Notes under the pieces: generated by a model
The model's database searches: none
The model's input: the letters and a program-made list of their open reading frames with translations, nothing else
Told to the model about the DNA's origin: nothing
DNA from: Acetomicrobium thermoterrenum DSM 13490
GTDB taxonomy: Bacteria > Synergistota > Synergistia > Synergistales > Acetomicrobiaceae
Length of the DNA: 64,000 nt
Direction of reading: 5' to 3'
Assembly (NCBI RefSeq): GCF_900107215.1
Contig: NZ_FNPD01000001.1
Span: 1-64,000 of the forward strand
Program-made: the position numbers and the translations under genes
Part shown: positions 46,150-56,499 of the stretch, piece by piece
How the letters are laid out: each line of letters begins with the position of its first letter
How positions within the stretch are numbered: the first letter of the stretch is position 1

Positions 46150-47295
46150 ATGTTCGAAGACGTAGTCAAGGGATTGTTGAGGGAATGCGAAGGGAAGCCC
46201 TTTCTTATGTCGCTGTACGTTGATTGCGATAGAGCGCAAAGGTCGGCCAAGGAGATACTGATCGATCTTAAAAATCTTCAAAAAAAGGCCTCTGAGGAGG
46301 TGAAATACTTTTACGGAGATGCTAATTGCAAGCAATATAACGAAACCATCGCTTCGATATTTAATGAGTTGAGCGACGAACTATCTCACGGCGGTTTCAG
46401 CGAAGCTAAAGGAGTGTCCTGTTTTGCTGACCTGCATGGAGATTATCGTCGATTTATAGGACTTCCCATATCGGTAGAGAATAAAATAAAATTTCTGGAC
46501 CACCCTTTTTTGGCGCCCCTTGTCGAAGCCCTGTCCCCTCACAAACTCGCCCTCGCTGCGGTCGTTGAGGCCAGAAGGGCTACATTTTTCAGGGTATACG
46601 CAAGTTCCGTCGATAAGCTCATGACCTTGGAAGAGGATGTACCTCCCAAGGTTAAATCTGCAGGGTGGTATGGACTCGAAGAGACGAGAATTAAAAGACA
46701 TGTCGAAGATCACGTGGAAAAACATTTGAAAAACGTCGGGGCAACCATGAGAGCCCTCTACGATGAAGACAATTACTCAATTATATTGGTGGGAGGCAAC
46801 ACTAATTACGCTTTGGTCGTCGCCGATCTTCTTAAAGAGATAATTACCGGAATTCCCGTCGAAGTCTTGGAAAATCTTGGAATTACCGATCAGCCCAGGG
46901 CGGTAGTCGATGCTGTTGCCAATCATGCCCTTCAGACCTTTGTAGCCGAGAGTTCGAACTTGATCGAAGGCCTCATAACGGAGCATGAAAAAGGTGGTTT
47001 GGCCGTTGCTGGGCTTAGGGGGGTAATTCACGCTTCTAATCTTCATGCCATACATAAGCTCATTGTCGACAGTCATAAGGAGATAGCCGGCAAAAGGTGT
47101 TCTTCTTGTGGTGCATTGGGCTTGGATGAGGATCTCTGCCCCTTGTGTCATGGCAGGATGGAAGATATTGAAGACGTAATAGATCTTTTGATTTACAAGA
47201 CTTTGTGCGATGATGGCGATGTGAGGGTGATTGGGGGCGAGTCTCCTTTAAGGGAGTATGAAGGCGTAGGGGCAACTTTACGCTTCTCAATATAA
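46150..47295 (+). CDS. eRF1-like protein (bacterial archaeo-eukaryotic release factor family)
   Basis: A 381-residue protein resembling the bacterial eRF1/Vms1-like group. The middle region AAVVEARRATFFRVYA (about 137-152) and the stretch GWYGLEETRIKRHVEDHVEKH (about 174-194) match the release-factor-like domain of these families. No GGQ is seen, and the glutamine is not evident in that loop. IILVGGNTNYALVVADLLK (about 210-228) and the helical RGVIHASNLHAIHKLIVD follow. At the C-terminus is a zinc ribbon, CSSC (317-320) and CPLC (330-333), like the aRF1 C domain. ATG 46150 is 8 bases from GGGGG; GTG 46141 overlaps that site. Peptidyl-tRNA hydrolysis or ribosome rescue is an inference. Confidence 0.75.
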   Translation: MFEDVVKGLLRECEGKPFLMSLYVDCDRAQRSAKEILIDLKNLQKKASEEVKYFYGDANCKQYNETIASIFNELSDELSHGGFSEAKGVSCFADLHGDYRRFIGLPISVENKIKFLDHPFLAPLVEALSPHKLALAAVVEARRATFFRVYASSVDKLMTLEEDVPPKVKSAGWYGLEETRIKRHVEDHVEKHLKNVGATMRALYDEDNYSIILVGGNTNYALVVADLLKEIITGIPVEVLENLGITDQPRAVVDAVANHALQTFVAESSNLIEGLITEHEKGGLAVAGLRGVIHASNLHAIHKLIVDSHKEIAGKRCSSCGALGLDEDLCPLCHGRMEDIEDVIDLLIYKTLCDDGDVRVIGGESPLREYEGVGATLRFSI

Positions 47296-47302
47296 TGTGA
47301 AA

Positions 47303-47349
47303 ACAAAGTCGAGTGGCAAAGAGTATGTCCCCGCTCGACTTTGTTTTTT
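47303..47349 (+). terminator. Rho-independent terminator after the eRF1-like gene
   Basis: ACAAAGTCGAG and CTCGACTTTGT form a long stem (with TGG/CCG extension) and run into TTTTTT. It separates the eRF1-like gene from the rqcP-eno-rex unit. Confidence 0.9.
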
Positions 47350-47433
47350 GTTAAAATAAATAGCATCGGTTTATGAGATTTGGATTATAAGTTAAGATGA
47401 ACCTGATGTTGATACGAAATTAAAATCTTTGTG

Positions 47434-47462
47434 TTGATCGGAGCCTGTGTTATATTTATACT
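47434..47462 (+). promoter_or_regulatory. Promoter for the rqcP-eno-rex unit
   Basis: TTGATC (47434-47439) and TATACT (47457-47462) are 17 bases apart, 40 bases before the S4-protein ATG. Confidence 0.65.
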
Positions 47463-47501
47463 CATTCCCAAGGCGTTTGTGTCACTAGAGGGGCATAGAT
47501 A

Positions 47502-47771
47502 ATGAGGATCGACAAGTATTTAAAGATATCCCATATTGTAAAAAGGCGTTCAGTGGCGCAAGAAATGATTGCGGCAGGAGTGGTAAGGTTAAACGGCAGG
47601 CCTGTCAAAGCTTCTTCTATGGTAAAGGTGGGCGACATAGTTGAGGTTGCCTTCCCAAGGAGGACTTTGAAGGTTTCGGTTATATGTAACGATGAGCTAT
47701 TGTTGAAAAAGGGCAATCGCAGTTACGAAGTATTAGAGGAGCATGTAGTAGAGCACAAGGATATACCTTAA
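47502..47771 (+). CDS. rqcP: S4-domain RNA-binding protein, RqcP/Hsp15-like
   Basis: An 89-residue protein made of one S4 domain: MRIDKYLKISHIVKRRSVAQEMIAAGVVRLNGRPVK (1-36), then VKVGDIVEV. RqcP (YabO) in Bacillus binds the obstructed 50S subunit with RqcH and supports alanine tailing. Hsp15 in E. coli has a related role. Assignment between these rests on size and motif only. ATG 47502 follows GAGGGG. Enolase starts 27 bases later. The eRF1-like gene just upstream gives possible ribosome quality control context. Confidence 0.8.
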   Translation: MRIDKYLKISHIVKRRSVAQEMIAAGVVRLNGRPVKASSMVKVGDIVEVAFPRRTLKVSVICNDELLLKKGNRSYEVLEEHVVEHKDIP

Positions 47772-49732
<1,961 letters not shown>

Positions 49733-49815
49733 AAGAACTTTTGCAATTGTTGCGAGATATTTATTAACTTAGATGTAAATTTAATTAATTTTTTATTAAT
49801 ATAGGAGGGATTTCC

Positions 49816-50115
49816 TTGAACGGACAAGCTGGATTGTTGGGTATGATGTGGCCGCTGTTGCTATTTATTGTGATATTTTATTTTTTACTAATAAGACCGC
49901 AAAAGAAGCGCCAAAAGCAGCACCAGGATATGTTAAATTCCATCAAGCGCGGAGATCAGGTCGTCACGGCAGGAGGCATCTTCGGTACGGTGCGAGACGT
50001 TAAAGACGATAGCTTCATCATTGAAATCAGCGACGGAGTAAAAATAAGGGTGTTGAAGAATGCCATAACAATGAAACGTGGCGGCGGAGAAGCAGGAGAG
50101 GCGACGGTAGGATAA
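49816..50115 (+). CDS. yajC: Preprotein translocase subunit YajC
   Basis: A 99-residue single-pass membrane protein of the Sec holotranslocon. The helix is about 10-28 (MMWPLLLFIVIFYFLLIRP), followed by QKKRQKQHQDMLNSIKRGDQVVTAGGIFGTV, the family core. It starts at TTG 49816, 6 bases after AGGAGGG. It precedes secD and secF, the standard order. The AT-rich gap before it (49733-49802) likely holds a promoter that I could not pin down. Confidence 0.95.
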   Translation: MNGQAGLLGMMWPLLLFIVIFYFLLIRPQKKRQKQHQDMLNSIKRGDQVVTAGGIFGTVRDVKDDSFIIEISDGVKIRVLKNAITMKRGGGEAGEATVG

Positions 50116-50211
50116 AAAATAATAAAATATGCAATTCGATAGATAGGACGCGATGTTTTTCTAGCGAAATTATATTAGTTGCTGCTTTTTCATTTAGGAG
50201 GTAGAAATCAA

Positions 50212-51615
50212 TTGCCCAGACATGAACGCTGGAAAATAATACTGATCCTGGTTATTCTGATCGCATCTGTTTTAGCTATATATCCTCCGGACGAAAAAAT
50301 AAAGCTGGGTTTGGATCTCAAGGGCGGGGTTCATATACTGCTACAGGCCAAGGGAACGCCGGATAACCCGATCACAGGCGATAGCATCGAACGCCTGATA
50401 GCCGTGATGAGAAATCGAATCGATCAGTATGGTGTGGCTGAACCCGTCATTCAGCGAGAGGGCGGCGATCGAGTAGTTGTCGAACTGCCCGGACTGGATG
50501 ACCCCGAAGCCGCCATCGAACTGATCGGGAAGACGGCAATGCTTGAGTTTAGACCTGTAGTGGATGTAACGCCAGCAATACCGAGAGAGCCCGAAAGGCA
50601 AAACTACGACACTGATGAGGAATATCAATCTGCATTAAAGAGGTGGCAGGAGTATCGCGATCAATCCCTTTCCCTGGAAGAGGAGTTGCGGGCTCGCAGC
50701 CAAAGCGATCCTTCTTTTACGGTTGCAAGGGGAGAGGATGGGAGGATCTATTTATTAGGTCCTGCCGAGGTTACTGGCAAGCATTTGACGGATGCCAGAG
50801 TAGCCTTCGATAATTTGGGAAGACCTGTGGTGACTCTCAAATTTAACAGGGAGGGTACGAACCTTTTTGACGAACTTTCCAGCGAAAACATAGGCAAGCA
50901 AGTAGCCATCCTCCTCGATGGAGCTGTCATATCTGCGCCTGTGGTACAGGAGAGGATAAGTGCTGGAGAGGCGCAGATCAGCGGCAGGTTTACCACTGAC
51001 GAAGCCCAAAGACTTGCCATAATGCTTCGAGCAGGAGCATTACCTGTAACGGTAGAGATCCTGGAGACGAGGTCAATAGGGCCTACGTTGGGCGCAGATT
51101 CCATCAGATCGGGGGTAAAGGCAGGTCTTATCGGGGCTGCTTTGATCTTCGTATTTATAATCATATATTACTCTGCAATAGGGTTAGTGGCTGATATCTC
51201 TTTGGTGATGACCATACTGTTGTTGCTTGCAGGTTTGGCCAGTTTCAAGGCAACCCTAACCTTGCCTGGAATAGCCGGGATAATCCTTACCATTGGTATG
51301 TCCGTAGATGGAAATATATTGATATATGAACGAATAAAGGAAGAACTGAGGAGCGGAAAGACCGTCATGGCGTCGGTCGATGCCGGCTTTAGAAAGGCCT
51401 TTATCACAATAATTGACGCTAATTTGACTACACTCTTCGCGGCCGTCTTCCTTTTCTATTACGGCACAGGACCAATCAGGGGATTTGCTGTTACCTTGAG
51501 CATAGGTATTCTGGCGAGTGTTTTTTGTGCCGTCTTCGTAACCAGGGTTTTGCTGCGAATCCTCATCTCTAAGCGGAAAAAACTATTGTTCCCCGCTTTT
51601 AAGGAGAGATCCTAA
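50212..51615 (+). CDS. secD: Protein translocase subunit SecD
   Basis: SecD uses the proton (or sodium) gradient with SecF to pull exported proteins out of SecYEG. The 467-residue protein has an N-terminal helix, a large periplasmic domain starting GLDLKGGVHILLQAKG (about 29-44), and five C-terminal helices with GMSVDGNILIYERIKEEL (about 362-379). TTG 50212 lies 9 bases after AGGAGGT; upstream residues of the longer frame precede that site. It joins secF with a 1-base overlap. Confidence 0.97.
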   Translation: MPRHERWKIILILVILIASVLAIYPPDEKIKLGLDLKGGVHILLQAKGTPDNPITGDSIERLIAVMRNRIDQYGVAEPVIQREGGDRVVVELPGLDDPEAAIELIGKTAMLEFRPVVDVTPAIPREPERQNYDTDEEYQSALKRWQEYRDQSLSLEEELRARSQSDPSFTVARGEDGRIYLLGPAEVTGKHLTDARVAFDNLGRPVVTLKFNREGTNLFDELSSENIGKQVAILLDGAVISAPVVQERISAGEAQISGRFTTDEAQRLAIMLRAGALPVTVEILETRSIGPTLGADSIRSGVKAGLIGAALIFVFIIIYYSAIGLVADISLVMTILLLLAGLASFKATLTLPGIAGIILTIGMSVDGNILIYERIKEELRSGKTVMASVDAGFRKAFITIIDANLTTLFAAVFLFYYGTGPIRGFAVTLSIGILASVFCAVFVTRVLLRILISKRKKLLFPAFKERS

Positions 51616-52511
51616 TGTTCATTAAGTTGAAGTCGGACTTTAATTTTATGAAATACCGAAAAATCGCTCTTGGACTCAGTTTGTGCCTGATAATTTCAAG
51701 CCTAATTTTACTGGCGACAAGGGGTTTAAATTTCGGCATAGACTTTGCCGGTGGAATGCTTTTTCAGCTGGAGTTCGATTCTCCCCTATCTGTTTCGGAG
51801 ATCAGAACTTCTTTGGAGAGGGCCGGTTTCGGTGGGGCTGTCATACAGCCCTATAGCGATAGAGGCGTTTTGATCCGCGTAAAAAGCGACAGGGAGGGTG
51901 ACCAAAAGAAAGTTTTGGACTCTCTGAGGAGTAGTGCGGGCAAAGACTTCAGGGTGCTGCGGGCAGAAATGGTCGGCCCAGTCGTGGGAAGTCAATTGCG
52001 CAAGAGCGCAGCACTTGCGACCGTCTTCGCCCTCCTTGCCATGCTTGCTTACATCACAATAAGGTTTAGGTTGAGGTTTGCGGTAGGCGCAGTCATCGCC
52101 CTCGTTCACGACGTGATCATTACGCTGGGCATTTTCAGCTTGACCTTTCAGGAGATATCCATGCCCTTTATTGCCGGCATGCTTACCCTTGTAGGTTATT
52201 CCATCAACGATACAATAGTCGTATTTGACAGGGTTAGGGAGAATTTAAAAAACCCCAAGGGGATGGCTTTTGTCGATCTCTTCAACAGCTCGATCAATCA
52301 GGTTTTATCGCGGACTATCAATACGTCTTTGACGACCTTTTTCCCCGTCTTGGCTCTTTTTTTGTGGGGCGGTAAAGCTATATCAGATTTCTCAATGGCG
52401 CTATTGGTTGGAATTGTAGTTGGCACTTACAGCTCTATATATATAGCAGGAACGGTTGTTGTCGAGTGGAACATGAGGTCGCGCGGTAAAGTCCTGTCGC
52501 AGGGGCGTTAA
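51615..52511 (+). CDS. secF: Protein translocase subunit SecF
   Basis: The partner of SecD, 298 residues, six helices. NFGIDFAGGMLFQLEF (about 39-54) is the first periplasmic motif. GYSINDTIVVFDRVREN (about 194-210) is the family D4 motif in the membrane. ATG 51615 overlaps the last base of the secD stop. The 144-base gap that follows has no gene or clear terminator. Confidence 0.97.
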   Translation: MFIKLKSDFNFMKYRKIALGLSLCLIISSLILLATRGLNFGIDFAGGMLFQLEFDSPLSVSEIRTSLERAGFGGAVIQPYSDRGVLIRVKSDREGDQKKVLDSLRSSAGKDFRVLRAEMVGPVVGSQLRKSAALATVFALLAMLAYITIRFRLRFAVGAVIALVHDVIITLGIFSLTFQEISMPFIAGMLTLVGYSINDTIVVFDRVRENLKNPKGMAFVDLFNSSINQVLSRTINTSLTTFFPVLALFLWGGKAISDFSMALLVGIVVGTYSSIYIAGTVVVEWNMRSRGKVLSQGR

Positions 52512-52655
52512 GTTCTTGAGTTTCAGGCTCTCGGGCAATCGGTCGCATAAAAGTTGGTTAGGCACGAATTTTCACCACAGTTGTTTAAATTATATTTTGG
52601 GTTAGAATTAAAATTGATATAAATGCTAACAATATAAAAAAGGGGGTCGTCCTAT

Positions 52656-52955
52656 ATGGATTCGGTAATTCAGTTGATTTTGGGAGGATTTGGCGTTAGC
52701 GACGACCTTGTATCTCTATGTAAGTCTTATATGAGCACACTGGTTGAAGAGGGCGCCATGGAACAGTGGGCCATGGATAGGGTTATAGGACAGCTCGAGG
52801 AAGAGCTTGCAAGAAGACGTGAGGCGTTGATCCAGGGGTTTAAAAGCGAGATGGAGAAATTTCTCTCCTTTTTGCCCTTGGTTACAATAGAGCAATTTAA
52901 AGCATTAGAGGCAAGGGTGAAAGCTTTGGAGGAAAGAGAAAACACTTGCAATTAG
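52656..52955 (+). CDS. Small phasin-like coiled-coil protein
   Basis: A 99-residue acidic protein, mostly helical. LVSLCKSYMSTLVEEGAMEQWAMDRVIGQLEEELARRREALI (about 19-60) and KALEARVKALEEREN (about 82-96) predict coiled coils. The ending resembles the tail of polyhydroxyalkanoate regulator phasins, but no PHA synthase is nearby. ATG 52656 follows AAAGGGGG. It lies 30 bases before the radical SAM gene and is probably co-transcribed, so it could be a partner of that enzyme. Confidence 0.7.
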   Translation: MDSVIQLILGGFGVSDDLVSLCKSYMSTLVEEGAMEQWAMDRVIGQLEEELARRREALIQGFKSEMEKFLSFLPLVTIEQFKALEARVKALEERENTCN

Positions 52956-52985
52956 GGTCGTGCTAGCTTAAAGGAGGCGTTTTCG

Positions 52986-54437
52986 ATGGTTATGAGTTTA
53001 ACGGATCGACTAAAGGGAATGGTTTCGATTGCCCTCTTGAACCAGGTCGTCAAGTTGGTGGAAGAGGGCAACGACGAAAAGCTAGCTTCGCTGTTCGATA
53101 CGATTTCTCGTTTGGCACCGGCAAAATTTCAACGGGAAACTTTCAGGGAAATGGCACAAATGGCCAGAGAAAACCATCCCTTTGTTGGCGTATTTAGAAG
53201 GGTATTCCAGGAGCTTCATCCTAACTGTCGAAAGAAGCTCATCGTGAACCTTATAGTTAATTTCATGGTCCTCTCTCGCGGCATAAGAGACAGAAAGATG
53301 AGAGAGCTTGATATACACATACCCAATTTTATGGTGATCAGCCCGACTATGAGGTGTAATCTGAAATGCAAAGGTTGTTACGCCGGATCCTATGACACGT
53401 CGACCGATTTGACTGCCGGGGAAATTGATGACCTGATAACGCAGGCCAAGGAATTGGGAATGTACTTCTTCACTATATCCGGAGGAGAGCCCTTTACGAG
53501 GAAGGACCTTTTTGATATATGGGCAAAGCATGATGACTGCTATTTTCAAGTATATACCAACGGGACGTTGATTACGGATGAGGTTGCAGATAAATTGGTG
53601 GAGCTCGGGAATGTGGCCCCTATGATCTCCATCGAAGGAACGCCGGAGGAGACAGAATACAGACGAGGTCAGGGAATGTACGGCAAGATCATAGAGACCT
53701 ACAGAAGGCTTAGGAGGAAGGGTGTACTTTACGGCTTCAGTGCGACATGTACACGTTCCAGCGCTTCTTATATTTCCAGCGACGAGTTCATCGAGCGCAT
53801 GCTCGAAGAGGGTTGTAAGGTTGGTTGGTTCTTCCAATATATCCCAACCGGTCTCAATCCGGATCTCTCTTATATGGCAACACCAGAGCAGCGAGCTCAC
53901 CTTAAGAAAAAAGTTGAAGAGTGGAGATCGAAGTACCCCATATTTTTGGGCGACTTCTGGAACGACGGCCCCTATGTCGATGGCTGCATTGCCGCCGGTT
54001 TTCGTTACCTGCACGTGATATCTAACGGGGATGTCGAGCCCTGCGTATTCTGTCATTTTGCCGTAGACAACATAAGGGAGAAAAGCCTCGTTGAGGTGCT
54101 GTCTAGTCCTTTCTTCGAGGCGATACGTTCGAGGCAACCTTACGATGATGATAATTTACTCAGACCATGCCTTATCATAGACCACCCGGCAGTGCTGAGG
54201 GAATTGGTCATAAAGTACGGAGCACATCCCACGCATCCCGGGGCCGACAAGCTTCTCGATGAGCTTGCTTCTGGATTGGACGAATATGCCAGAAGGATGA
54301 AGGAGATTTACGATCCGATTTGGGAGGAAAGAGAACGCCAAAAGTACCTTAAAAACCTTGAAAAGGAGGATAACCCCGATATTAAGGGAAGGTATGAGAA
54401 AAGATGCGTTAATTGCGGCACAAAGGGCGAGAGGTAA
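52986..54437 (+). CDS. Radical SAM protein of unknown substrate
   Basis: A 483-residue radical SAM enzyme. The cluster motif CNLKCKGC gives Cys124, Cys128 and Cys131. FFTISGGEPFTR (about 155-166) is the SAM-binding GGEP block. A SPASM-like part holds VISNGDVEPCVFCHF (about 344-358) with a preceding CIAAG and a later RPCLIIDHP, and the C-terminus ends in CVNC. An N-terminal helical domain of about 110 residues precedes the barrel and is not part of the standard fold. Start ATG 52986 follows AAAGGAGG. The substrate is unknown; no peptide precursor is evident. Confidence 0.88.
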   Translation: MVMSLTDRLKGMVSIALLNQVVKLVEEGNDEKLASLFDTISRLAPAKFQRETFREMAQMARENHPFVGVFRRVFQELHPNCRKKLIVNLIVNFMVLSRGIRDRKMRELDIHIPNFMVISPTMRCNLKCKGCYAGSYDTSTDLTAGEIDDLITQAKELGMYFFTISGGEPFTRKDLFDIWAKHDDCYFQVYTNGTLITDEVADKLVELGNVAPMISIEGTPEETEYRRGQGMYGKIIETYRRLRRKGVLYGFSATCTRSSASYISSDEFIERMLEEGCKVGWFFQYIPTGLNPDLSYMATPEQRAHLKKKVEEWRSKYPIFLGDFWNDGPYVDGCIAAGFRYLHVISNGDVEPCVFCHFAVDNIREKSLVEVLSSPFFEAIRSRQPYDDDNLLRPCLIIDHPAVLRELVIKYGAHPTHPGADKLLDELASGLDEYARRMKEIYDPIWEERERQKYLKNLEKEDNPDIKGRYEKRCVNCGTKGER

Positions 54438-54464
54438 ATTTTATGGACTGAAGGTGGGGCTTTC

Positions 54465-54830
54465 ATGAAAAGTTATGTTGTGGCTCTTGCACTTGGAATG
54501 TTGTTGGCAGCCTTCTACGCTGTCCAAAATAGCGGAACCGTGATCGTAAAATTTCTGACGTGGCAATGGTCTCTTCATCAAGGCATATGGGAAGTGTTGG
54601 TCTTTGCTGCCGGTGCCGTTTTGATGTGGATAACTTCTTTATTTGCTCAGTTAGAATATAAGAACAGATACAAAAGCGACACAAAAGAGCTTAAAAGGCG
54701 CATTGCAGAACTGGAAGACGAAAAGCGGTCCCTTTTGAACGCCCTGCAACGAGAAGGCAATGCCGGTTCGCGAGAGGTCTTCCCCCAGGGAGAATACGCT
54801 GCAAATGAAGGGGTAGAAGCTGAGAAGTGA
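54465..54830 (+). CDS. LapA-family membrane protein (DUF1049)
   Basis: A 121-residue inner-membrane protein with two helices (about 4-22 and 44-65) and the family's AVQNSGTVIVKFLTWQWSL (about 18-36) between them. A charged cytoplasmic coiled coil, KRRIAELEDEKRSLLNAL (about 77-94), follows. Relatives (LapA, YciS) tether LPS-assembly regulation in proteobacteria; the function here is unproven. The stop overlaps the recJ start (GTGA). Confidence 0.8.
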   Translation: MKSYVVALALGMLLAAFYAVQNSGTVIVKFLTWQWSLHQGIWEVLVFAAGAVLMWITSLFAQLEYKNRYKSDTKELKRRIAELEDEKRSLLNALQREGNAGSREVFPQGEYAANEGVEAEK

Positions 54831-56479
54831 TTCCCTTACAAGATAACGTGCGTCTTCGTATTTGGGGGATAGAGGATGCTCCGCGCGAATTGGTAGACTC
54901 GTTGCAGTGTCATGAGCTAACGGCCTTAACTTTGCGAATTAAATATGGTGACCGCCTGGATATCTCAAAGGCTCGGGCATGGTTGCGCCCGAGCCTAAAT
55001 TCGTTATTGGCTAATCTTTTCCTTTGTGAGGGAGGGGAGGCAGTTTTTCCAACTTTAAGAGCACTGCCAAAGGGCAGCAAGGTTGCTCTTTACGGGGACT
55101 ACGATGTGGATGGGGTGGCCTCTGCATTGCTTGCCAGCGAATTTGCCCGTGAAAAGGGATGGCATGTTCGATATTATCTCCCCCATAGGCTAAAAGACGG
55201 ATATGGTTTAAATCCTAATGTCGTTAAAGTAATAGCGCGTATGGGTTTTGATCTTCTGATCGTTACCGACTGCGGAAGCAAAAATGAGAAGGAAATCGCT
55301 CTTGCCCTCGATATGGGATTGAAAGTGGCGGTGTTCGATCATCATCTTGTTGACAAAATTTGCCATCGTGAATGTATAATTAATCCTCACATAGGGGGAG
55401 ATGAAGAAGCGAGGAAGCTGTCTGCCGCAGGAGTTTTGTGGTGTTGGCTGTGGCAAAGCGGCCTTGTGTCGCAGGATTGGTTGTTGGACAGATTGGATAT
55501 AGTCTCCCTATCAGTAGTTGGCGATTCAATGCCCCTTGGCCTGCTGAATAGAGCCCTCGTGAGGGAAGGTCTTAAACGGTTAGAGACGACTCAAAGGCCG
55601 GGCTTGAGATATCTATTCGACAAACTTTCTATAATATATCCTATCGATGAAAATCAGTTAGCGATGAAGCTAAATCCATGTTTAAATTCGGCAGGAAGGA
55701 TTTCCCTTGCAGAGACGGCTCTGAAGGCGCTCGAACATTCCAGGGAGAGCATCAAGGCTGCCCTGGAACTTGTGAATTTAAACTATCAGCGCAAAAAGCT
55801 GAGCGGCGAGCTGTACAACCAGGCTACTACGGGATTGCGTGATGGGCGTTTCAAATTCGTTGTGGATTCAGCTCATTGGCCTTTAGGGCTTTTGAGCAGT
55901 GTGGCGAGCAGATTGTGCTATGAGTTCAACAGGCCTATAGTTTTGGCTGCGCAGCACGGCGGAAATGTGAGAGCTTCTTTGAGGGTGCCGGAGGGTTTAA
56001 ACGCTATAGAAGTATTGGAAAAGATATCCTCCCATTTAAAGAGTTGGGGAGGCCATAAGGGTGCGGCAGGCTTCAGTGTCGATGCGAAAGGATGGCATGA
56101 GGTAAAGAAAAAGCTCGAGGAAAGCCTGTCAAAATGCTGTTTACTCGAGAGCGTCTCGGAATACGAGGACGCAATATCGTTTGAGCCTAAGATGTGGGAT
56201 TTGCATCTATGGGAGCGATTTAGGGAGCTTGCCCCCTTCGGCGAGGGCAACGAGATGCCCTACTTCTTTATAAGCCATCAATTTGATGATGTAATGAAAC
56301 CTCTAAGAGGAGGGAGTCATTATCGTCTTTTGACAAGAAGTGGCGAAGTATTGATATTTAATTTTAGTGAAGCAGAAAAGTACAAAGGCAGAATCAAAGG
56401 GTGGCTGTACCGCCCCTTCGTCGATGCCTTTGGGGGAAAGCTTAAGTTGTCCATGAAAGCAGAAAAAGCAGTCATATGA
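54827..56479 (+). CDS. recJ: Single-stranded-DNA exonuclease RecJ
   Basis: A 5'-3' ssDNA exonuclease in recombination and mismatch repair. The DHH domain shows VALYGDYDVDGVASALLA (about 85-102), LIVTDCGSKN (about 143-152) and AVFDHHLVDK (about 167-176), which bind two metals. The C-terminal DHHA1 motif is in SWGGHKGAAGFSV. The OB-like tail has PFGEGNEMPYFF. It is 550 residues, similar to E. coli RecJ (577). GTG 54827 overlaps the previous stop. Confidence 0.92.
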   Translation: MIPLQDNVRLRIWGIEDAPRELVDSLQCHELTALTLRIKYGDRLDISKARAWLRPSLNSLLANLFLCEGGEAVFPTLRALPKGSKVALYGDYDVDGVASALLASEFAREKGWHVRYYLPHRLKDGYGLNPNVVKVIARMGFDLLIVTDCGSKNEKEIALALDMGLKVAVFDHHLVDKICHRECIINPHIGGDEEARKLSAAGVLWCWLWQSGLVSQDWLLDRLDIVSLSVVGDSMPLGLLNRALVREGLKRLETTQRPGLRYLFDKLSIIYPIDENQLAMKLNPCLNSAGRISLAETALKALEHSRESIKAALELVNLNYQRKKLSGELYNQATTGLRDGRFKFVVDSAHWPLGLLSSVASRLCYEFNRPIVLAAQHGGNVRASLRVPEGLNAIEVLEKISSHLKSWGGHKGAAGFSVDAKGWHEVKKKLEESLSKCCLLESVSEYEDAISFEPKMWDLHLWERFRELAPFGEGNEMPYFFISHQFDDVMKPLRGGSHYRLLTRSGEVLIFNFSEAEKYKGRIKGWLYRPFVDAFGGKLKLSMKAEKAVI

Positions 56480-56499
56480 ATTGTCAGGGGAGTAGCTAA

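Noticed and set aside
47343-47365. Rex operator near TTGTTAAAATAAAT
   Set aside because: Only one half-site is present; the second half of the inverted repeat is missing, and the bases are also part of the terminator T-tail.
53082-54137. Long minus-strand open frame of 351 codons
   Set aside because: It is antisense to the radical SAM gene, whose cluster and SAM motifs are clear. The antisense product shows no family motif.
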